A program made the position numbers and the translations under genes. Positions 58,284 through 64,000 of a stretch of DNA of 64,000 bases are shown here, piece by piece. The notes under the pieces were generated by a model that made no database searches, was not told where the DNA came from, and worked only from the letters and a program-made list of their open reading frames with translations. Positions within the stretch are counted from its first letter, which is position 1; every line of letters starts with the position of its first letter. The stretch is taken from positions 1 to 64,000 of the forward strand of contig CAILZB010000060.1 in assembly GCA_903838565.1 (NCBI GenBank). The letters run 5' to 3'. The DNA comes from an uncultured beta proteobacterium (GTDB lineage: Bacteria; Pseudomonadota; Gammaproteobacteria; Burkholderiales; Burkholderiaceae_C).

Positions 58284-59612
58284 ATGACCGCATTGATCTC
58301 CAAATCCGACTTCCCAAGAAACTTCACCTGGGGCGTGGCCACGAGCGCGTTCCAGATCGAGGGCGCAGCCGACGCCGACGGCAAGGGCCCTTCGATCTGG
58401 GACGATTTCTGCCGCGTCCCCGGCGCCATTGCCGACGCCAGCGACGGCAATGGCGCCTGCGACCACTACCACCTCTGGGAATCCGACCTGGAGCTGATCG
58501 CCGATCTGGGCGTGGATGCGTACCGCTTTTCCATCTCGTGGCCGCGGGTGCAGCCGCTGGGATCAGGCGCGTTCAATCAGGCCGGCTTTGCGTTTTACGA
58601 GCGGCTCGTGGACGGCATGCTGGCGCGCGGCCTCAAGCCGTATCTGACGCTGAATCACTGGGACTTGCCTTCTGCGCTGCAGGCCAACGGCGGCTGGGCG
58701 AACCGCGACACGGTGCAGCACTTTGTGGACTACGCCTGCGAAGTCGCGCGCCGCCTGGGGGATCGCGTCACATCCATCTGCACGCACAACGAACCCTGGG
58801 TGGTGGCGGTGCTGGGCCACGACGTGGGCAACTTCGCGCCCGGCATCAAGAGCCGAGCGGTGATGCTGCAGGTGGCGCACCATCTGCTGCTCAGTCACGG
58901 CATGGCGCTCACCGCCTTGCGCGCGCAGGGCTGCAAGAGCAGCTTGGGCATCGTGCTCAACATGTCGCACACACAGCCTGCGACCGACTCTGAAGCGGAC
59001 ATTGCTCAGGCACAGCTGGACGACGGCAAGGGATTGCGCTGGTACATGGATCCGCTGCTCAAGGGCGCGTACCCAGCCGATGTGCTCAAGCATTTCGGCG
59101 CCGACGCGCCCAGGGTCCTGCCCGGCGACATGGAGCGCATCCGCGTGCCGCTGGATTTCCTGGGCATCAACTACTACTTTCGCTGCATGGCCAGTGCGGG
59201 CGAGCCCTGGGACATCAAGAGCAGCGGGAACGACATCACCGACATGGGCTGGGAGGTATACCCCGAGGGACTCACCGCCCTGCTGGTGCGCCTGCACCGC
59301 GACTATGCGCTGCCGCCTATCCTCATCACCGAAAACGGCGCCGCGTTCAAGGACGAGGTGGTGGACGGCCAGGTGCACGACGTGCAGCGCCAGAGCTACA
59401 TCGCGAATCACATCGCCGCCGTGCGCGACGCCATGCACCAGGGCGTGGTCGTGCACGGCTACTTTGTCTGGAGCTTGCTGGACAACTTCGAGTGGGCCTC
59501 GGGTTACGAGAAGCGGTTCGGCATCGTGCGCGTGGACTACGACACGCAGCGGCGCACACTCAAGGACAGCGCTCTGTGGTACCGCAGCTTCCTCAAGAGC
59601 GAAGGGAAATAG
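58284..59612 (+). CDS. GH1 beta-glucosidase
   Basis: A 442-residue glycoside hydrolase of family 1. The acid/base Glu170 is in CTHNEPW and the nucleophile Glu350 in ILITENGAAF. FTWGVATSAFQIEGA and YRFSISWPRVQP are the N-terminal family motifs. No signal peptide, so it acts in the cytoplasm on imported beta-glucosides such as cellobiose (inference). It lies inside the ABC operon, between the permease and ATPase genes. Confidence 0.95.
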   Translation: MTALISKSDFPRNFTWGVATSAFQIEGAADADGKGPSIWDDFCRVPGAIADASDGNGACDHYHLWESDLELIADLGVDAYRFSISWPRVQPLGSGAFNQAGFAFYERLVDGMLARGLKPYLTLNHWDLPSALQANGGWANRDTVQHFVDYACEVARRLGDRVTSICTHNEPWVVAVLGHDVGNFAPGIKSRAVMLQVAHHLLLSHGMALTALRAQGCKSSLGIVLNMSHTQPATDSEADIAQAQLDDGKGLRWYMDPLLKGAYPADVLKHFGADAPRVLPGDMERIRVPLDFLGINYYFRCMASAGEPWDIKSSGNDITDMGWEVYPEGLTALLVRLHRDYALPPILITENGAAFKDEVVDGQVHDVQRQSYIANHIAAVRDAMHQGVVVHGYFVWSLLDNFEWASGYEKRFGIVRVDYDTQRRTLKDSALWYRSFLKSEGK

Positions 59613-59613
59613 C

Positions 59614-60669
59614 ATGGGACATCTGGCGCTCAAGGGCATCCGCAAGAGCTACGGCGACACGGCCGTGGTGCACGGCGTCGATCTGGAGGTGAACGACGGC
59701 GAGTTCCTGGTCTTCGTCGGGCCTTCGGGCTGCGGCAAGTCGACCATGCTGCGCATGATCGCGGGGCTGGAGAGCATCAGCGAGGGCGAGCTGCTGATCG
59801 ACGGTGCGCGCGCCAACGACTTGCGTCCCGCCGACCGCGGCGCGGCCATGGTGTTCCAGAGCTACGCGCTGTACCCGCACATGACCGTGGCCGAGAACAT
59901 GGGTTTCTCGCTGCGCATGGCCGGGGTGAACAAGGCCGAGCGCGACGCGGTGGTGGGCCGCACGGCCGAAGTGCTGCGCATTTCGCACCTGTTGCCGCGC
60001 CTGCCCAAGGCGCTGTCGGGCGGCGAGCGCCAGCGCGTGGCGATCGGCCGCGCGATCGTGCGCAAGCCCAAGGTATTCCTGTTCGACGAGCCCCTGTCCA
60101 ATCTGGACGCCGCGCTGCGCGTGACCATGCGCATCGAGCTCTCGCGCCTGCACAAGGAGTTGGGCACGACCATGATCTATGTGACGCACGACCAGGTCGA
60201 AGCCATGACCATGGGCGACCGCATCGCCGTCTTCAACAAGGGCCGCGTCGAGCAACTGGGCGCGCCCATGGACTTGTACGCGCGGCCGGCGAACGAGTTC
60301 GTCGCCACCTTCCTCGGTGCGCCGCGCATCAACCTCGTGACGCGTCCGGGCGAAGGTGCGCCTGCCGGACACCAGGCCTTGTGGAATGCTGCCGCAGCGC
60401 GCATGAGCGCGGCAGCGCACAAGGTGGGCATACGCCCCGAGCACCTGCATCTGGGGCCGGTGCAACAGGGCGTGGTGGCCGAGGTCATGCTGGCCGAACA
60501 CCTGGGCGACGCCTCCATCATCCACCTGCGGGTCGATGGCGTAGATGAACTCCTGACGGCCAAGGTCTCGGCGCTGGAGGGCCGCGTCGTGGCCGGGCAG
60601 AACGTGGGCGTGACGTTCGATGTGAACGGCGCGCTGGCGTTTTCGGCGGATGGGGTTTTGCTGACCTAG
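59614..60669 (+). CDS. ABC sugar transporter, ATP-binding protein (MalK/UgpC type)
   Basis: A 351-residue ATPase. Walker A is GPSGCGKST, the Q-loop is VFQSYALYPHM, the signature is LSGGERQR, Walker B is VFLFDEPLSNLD, and the switch histidine is in YVTHDQVEAM. A C-terminal TOBE-type regulatory domain follows (about 240-351). It closes the operon and powers uptake; the start lies one base after the glucosidase stop. Confidence 0.95.
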   Translation: MGHLALKGIRKSYGDTAVVHGVDLEVNDGEFLVFVGPSGCGKSTMLRMIAGLESISEGELLIDGARANDLRPADRGAAMVFQSYALYPHMTVAENMGFSLRMAGVNKAERDAVVGRTAEVLRISHLLPRLPKALSGGERQRVAIGRAIVRKPKVFLFDEPLSNLDAALRVTMRIELSRLHKELGTTMIYVTHDQVEAMTMGDRIAVFNKGRVEQLGAPMDLYARPANEFVATFLGAPRINLVTRPGEGAPAGHQALWNAAAARMSAAAHKVGIRPEHLHLGPVQQGVVAEVMLAEHLGDASIIHLRVDGVDELLTAKVSALEGRVVAGQNVGVTFDVNGALAFSADGVLLT

Positions 60670-61045
60670 CCTTCACTGCGCGGGTAGCGTGAGCGCAGAG
60701 TGCGCAGCTCAGGCTGGGACGCGCCGCGAATGACCGTTCCCCGGACAACGCGCCGAACGTGCGCCAGCAGACAGAATAGATTCGGGTCGGAATGGATCAT
60801 CAAACCATGAATCAGAATTTCGCCCTGTCCTTGCCCGCCATGCTTCGTCCTGCAGGTGAGGGCATCGCGCGCCATGCAAACGCAGATGGCGCTATCGTGC
60901 CCGTGATGTCAAAGTGGCCGCGGAAAATCCCGTTACCTGACCACTCCTGAGCCAGCAGGTTGGACACCTTCGTAGCGACGCTTGGGCGGGCGCTGGACGT
61001 GGCAAGGACGACCTGACCAATTTGCAAATAGGAGGGCACAGCTCG
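60670..61045. other. Gap without a supported gene
   Basis: This 376-base stretch follows the sugar ABC operon. Short frames on both strands (for example the minus-strand frame 60812-61039) lack ribosome sites, hydrophobic patterns or recognised motifs. I see no clear terminator. AGGAGG at 61030-61035 belongs to the CheB-type gene. The stretch may hold the promoter for that gene, or remnants of an older sequence, but nothing can be assigned. Confidence 0.5.
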
Positions 61046-61639
61046 ATGAGGAAATTTCCCGTGGTTTGTGTCGGTGGCTCTGCCGGCGGTTTGGATGCCT
61101 ATGTCCAGCTATTGAAGAATCTTCCGGCCGACATGGGTGTGGCGATCGTTATCGTGAACCACATCAAACTCATGCCCACGAAACTCCATGAAGTTCTTCA
61201 CCGTTTCACCAAGATGCCGGTGGAACTTATCACGGAGAATTTGTTGCTGGAACCCAACCGCGTCTTCATCATCCCGGCGAACCGGGACTTGCACGTTGAC
61301 GACGACGGCTGTTTCCACCTGATGCCGATATCCAAACCGCGCGGTTGGCCTGATGTGATCACTGTGTTTCTGCGCTCCCTGACGACCTTCTGGGACGGCA
61401 AGTTGATTGCCGTGATTGTCTCGGGCCTCGACGGCGATGGCGCCGCTGCGCTGTGCGGCATCAAGGAGGTTGGCGGCATCACGATTGCGCAAAAGCCGGT
61501 GACTGCGGGTCAGCCCGATATGCCGCAGAGCGCCATTGACAGTGGCTGCATTGATTTCGTCCTGTCTCCGGTCGATATCGCGCAGGAAATTATCAAGATT
61601 GCCGGGGCCGAGCGCTGCGAAAAGGCTCTATCTGCATAG
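61046..61639 (+). CDS. Stand-alone CheB-type methylesterase
   Basis: A 197-residue protein that is a single CheB catalytic domain without receiver domain. The catalytic serine is Ser12 in CVGGSAGGLDA, the histidine is His39 in VIVNHI, and the acid is Asp131 in VSGLDGDGAAA. FIIPANRDLHVDDDG is also typical. Such domains remove methyl esters from chemoreceptors or related proteins. There is no CheR, receptor or kinase gene nearby, so its partner is unknown. AGGAGG before the ATG supports the start. Confidence 0.9.
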   Translation: MRKFPVVCVGGSAGGLDAYVQLLKNLPADMGVAIVIVNHIKLMPTKLHEVLHRFTKMPVELITENLLLEPNRVFIIPANRDLHVDDDGCFHLMPISKPRGWPDVITVFLRSLTTFWDGKLIAVIVSGLDGDGAAALCGIKEVGGITIAQKPVTAGQPDMPQSAIDSGCIDFVLSPVDIAQEIIKIAGAERCEKALSA

Positions 61640-61737
61640 AAGGCGCACCACCCCTGACCGCTATGGCGAACTCGACAGAAATTCGTGACTCGCACCGGTG
61701 AGACCGACACTGGATCTTCCAGCGCAAGCCTGGCGTC

Positions 61738-64000
61738 TCAGGCTGAGACCAGCAGCAGCTCCAGCAATCGCGCCACGTGCAGCGCTTCACGCTGCGCGCC
61801 GTCGGCGATCTGATGGCGGCAACTCGTGCCGTCGGCGACGATGATGGCATCGGGCTGCTGGCGCACGGCGGGCAGGAGGCTGGCCTCGGCCATGCGCATC
61901 GAGACATCGTAGTGGGCTGCCTCATAGCCAAAGCTGCCGGCCATGCCGCAGCACGAGCTTTCGATCAGCTCGGGCCTGGCCTCTGGAATCAGCTTGAGTA
62001 CATCCAGGATGGGACTGACCGCGCCGAAGGCTTTCTGGTGGCAGTGGCCATGCAGCAGGATCGGTTTGCCGGCTGGCTTGAGCTGGAGTGCGAAGCGGCC
62101 GACCTTGACTTCGCGTGCGATGAACTCTTCGAACATCAGCGCCTGGCGCGACACGACCACGGCCTTCTCGCCCAGTCCCATGACCAGCGTCTCGTCGCGC
62201 AGCGTCAACAGGCACGAGGGTTCCAGGCCGACGATCGCCACCCCGGCCTGGGCCAGCGGCAACAAAGCGTCGATCAGGGCGCTGGCGCGCGCCTTGGCTT
62301 CACCCACCATGCCCGCGGCCAGATAGCTGCGACCACAGCAGTGGTGGCCACCGCCTGGCTTGCTCACGCAGTGCACGGCGTAGCCAGCAGCCTGCAGCAC
62401 CCGCGCAGCAGCGCGGGCGTTCTCGGTCTCGAATGTGCCGTTGAAGGTGTCAACAAAAAGTACGGCGGCCTTGCCCGTTGCCGCGGCCGCCGCGATGGCT
62501 TCTTCGCGTGTCGCCAGCGCCGTCGCCAGCGCCGTCACCTGAGGTGCGCGCCAGAAGGTGTCGGCGCGCCATTTCGGCAGCGAGCGCCGCGCCGAAAAGC
62601 CCAGCAATTTTTCGCTCAACCAGGCGGCTGCGGGCAGGCGGTCGCGCAGGTTCAGCAGCCAGGAAAAATGGCTCGCGGCGTGCGCGTAGGCCGGCAGGCA
62701 GCCGACGATGCGGTCCTTCAGGCTGTGACCGTGCCTGGCCTTGTAGTGCGCCAGGAACTCGATCTTCATCTTCGCCATGTCCACGCCGGTCGGGCAGTCG
62801 CGCTTGCAGCCCTTGCAGCTCACGCACAGGTCCATGGTCTGCGCCATGGCGTCACTGGTGAACGCGTCGGGACCGAGCTGGCCGGAGAGCGCCAGGCGCA
62901 GCGTGTTGGCCCGTCCCCGCGTCAGGTGCTGTTCGTCGCGCGTCACGCGGTAGCTCGGGCACATGGTGCCGGCATCGAATTGGCGGCAGTGCCCGTTGTT
63001 GTTGCACATCTCCACCGCCATCGCCAGGCCGCCCGTGGTGTCGCCACCACTGCCGGGCACGCTCGTGACCTCGGTCACCGCATCGGCCTGCACATTCCAG
63101 GCAGACCAGTCGAGCACGGGCGTCAACGCAATGCGCCGGTAGGGTTGGGGCGCGTTGGCCGGAGCGAAGCGCAACAGGCTGACGTCATCCATCTTCGGCG
63201 GGTCGATGATGCGGCCCGGGTTGAACAGGCCGATCGGGTCGAGCTTGTGCTTGATGGAGCGCAGTGCCTGGTTGATCGTGGGGCCGAACTGCCATTCAAT
63301 CCATTCGCCGCGGCACAGGCCGTCGCCGTGTTCGCCGCTGTAGGCGCCCTTGAATTGGCGCACCAGGGCCGAGGCTTCCTCGGCGATGGCGCGCATCTTC
63401 GCGGCGCCATCCAGCCGCAGGTCCAGGATGGGGCGCACGTGCAGCGTGCCCACCGAGGCGTGGGCGTACCAGGTGCCGCGCGTGCCGTGGCGCGCGAACA
63501 CCTCGGTCAGCGCAGCGGTGTACTCGGCCAGCCGGTCCAGCGGCACGGCGCAGTCTTCGATGAAGCTCACGGGTTTGCCGTCGCCCTTCAGGCTCATCAT
63601 GATGTTGAGGCCCGCCTTGCGTACTTCCCACAGCGCCTTTTGCGCCGCGTCCTCGCGCAGCTGCACCACGCTGCCGGGCAGGCCCAGGTCGCCCATGAGT
63701 TCGTCCAGGCTTTTTAGCTTGGGCAGCAGGTCGCCCTTGTCGGCGCCAGAAAACTCCACCAACAGGATGGCTGCGGGGCGGCCGATCAGCGCCGTCTCCA
63801 TGGTGGGGCGGAAAGCCGGATTGGCCAGCGCCAATTCGACCATGGTGCGATCGACCAGTTCCACCGCCGTGGGCCCGAGCTTGACGATGTATTGGGCCGC
63901 GTCCATGGCGGCAGCGAAGCTGGTGAAGTTCACCACGCCCAGCAGCTTGGCGCGCGGCAGTTCGGCGAGTTGCAGCGTCAGGCTGCGTGTGTAGGCCAGC
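61738..64000 (-). CDS. FAD-linked oxidase / Fe-S dehydrogenase, partial (5' end beyond the window)
   Basis: At least 754 residues remain; the gene runs off the right edge and the full length is probably about 1000. The visible part has an FAD-linked oxidase C-terminal domain (GDLGLPGSVVQL, GEHGDGLCRGEWIEWQFG), a 4Fe-4S motif (CVSCKGCKRDCPTGVDMAKM), and a GlpC-like CCG domain (SCCGMAGSFGYEAAHYDVSM and HCCGRSYLAAGM). This fits the fused D-lactate/D-2-hydroxyglutarate-type dehydrogenases. The exact substrate cannot be set from this part. Confidence 0.9.
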   Translation of the reverse strand, partial: LAYTRSLTLQLAELPRAKLLGVVNFTSFAAAMDAAQYIVKLGPTAVELVDRTMVELALANPAFRPTMETALIGRPAAILLVEFSGADKGDLLPKLKSLDELMGDLGLPGSVVQLREDAAQKALWEVRKAGLNIMMSLKGDGKPVSFIEDCAVPLDRLAEYTAALTEVFARHGTRGTWYAHASVGTLHVRPILDLRLDGAAKMRAIAEEASALVRQFKGAYSGEHGDGLCRGEWIEWQFGPTINQALRSIKHKLDPIGLFNPGRIIDPPKMDDVSLLRFAPANAPQPYRRIALTPVLDWSAWNVQADAVTEVTSVPGSGGDTTGGLAMAVEMCNNNGHCRQFDAGTMCPSYRVTRDEQHLTRGRANTLRLALSGQLGPDAFTSDAMAQTMDLCVSCKGCKRDCPTGVDMAKMKIEFLAHYKARHGHSLKDRIVGCLPAYAHAASHFSWLLNLRDRLPAAAWLSEKLLGFSARRSLPKWRADTFWRAPQVTALATALATREEAIAAAAATGKAAVLFVDTFNGTFETENARAAARVLQAAGYAVHCVSKPGGGHHCCGRSYLAAGMVGEAKARASALIDALLPLAQAGVAIVGLEPSCLLTLRDETLVMGLGEKAVVVSRQALMFEEFIAREVKVGRFALQLKPAGKPILLHGHCHQKAFGAVSPILDVLKLIPEARPELIESSCCGMAGSFGYEAAHYDVSMRMAEASLLPAVRQQPDAIIVADGTSCRHQIADGAQREALHVARLLELLLVSA

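Noticed and set aside
60812-61039. Minus-strand 75-codon frame in the gap before the CheB-type gene
   Set aside because: No ribosome site, no motif, and it ends against the neighbouring gene's own ribosome site; possible remnant, but not supportable as a gene or insertion sequence.
61777-63717. Long plus-strand frame opposite the Fe-S dehydrogenase
   Set aside because: Same shadow pattern; the minus-strand gene has all cofactor motifs.

Overview
The window is GC-rich and densely coding. It looks like a chromosomal segment of a betaproteobacterium of the order Burkholderiales, most likely Comamonadaceae-like. That placement is inference from gene order and protein style (DUF6776, bactofilin, ErpA, AnmK, M23 peptidase and TyrS in a row; DprA, LysM, Def and Fmt; the rRNA leader type), not from a marker search. 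No complete rRNA, tRNA, CRISPR array, prophage or intact insertion sequence was seen.

Layout. 1-260: tandem promoters and leader of an rRNA operon that reads left out of the window, preceded by a decayed lipase-like gene with three frame breaks. 1.3-7 kb: DUF6776 protein, bactofilin, ErpA, AnmK, M23 peptidase and TyrS. 6.8-10.3 kb: metallo-beta-lactamase-fold hydrolase, acyl-CoA ligase and an unknown protein. 10.5-15.4 kb: rplM-rpsI with its own promoter and terminator, argB, and glgC-glgA. 15.5-18.8 kb: dienelactone hydrolase, DUF2817 peptidase and MFS transporter. 18.8-24.2 kb: dprA and a LysM protein, then def-fmt-azlC-azlD, with a small insertion-like element between fmt and azlC. 24.3-28 kb: pyk, fba, purC. 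28.1-36 kb: tamA-tamB followed by an overlapping patatin-POTRA-barrel gene. 36-41.1 kb: DUF4136 lipoprotein, AI-2E-type transporter, YqjK/YqjE/DUF883 genes, and feoA-feoB under a perfect Fur-like palindrome. 41.3-41.7 kb: two tiny membrane proteins. 41.8-47.9 kb: a five-gene operon joined by four-base overlaps (LysE, EamA, aminotransferase, PhzF, dehydratase), divergent from a MocR regulator. 47.9-48.5 kb: an AT-richer, palindrome-rich islet with a 70-residue membrane protein. 48.5-52.9 kb: LuxR-type regulator, alpha/beta hydrolase and TonB-dependent receptor. 52.9-55.1 kb: cytosolic-type M14 carboxypeptidase and proline iminopeptidase. 55.2-60.7 kb: a complete sugar ABC system with a GH1 beta-glucosidase inside the operon. 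61-64 kb: a stand-alone CheB-type methylesterase and a large FAD/Fe-S dehydrogenase cut by the right edge.

How the parts work together. Most of the window is housekeeping: translation and protein maturation (rRNA, L13/S9, TyrS, Def, Fmt), Fe-S assembly, cell-wall turnover, glycolysis, glycogen, and arginine and purine synthesis. The envelope block (TamA, TamB, patatin barrel) is an outer-membrane export/assembly cluster. The accessory parts are the MocR operon (amino-acid conversion and export), the LuxR-hydrolase-receptor module, the peptidase pair and the glucoside uptake operon.
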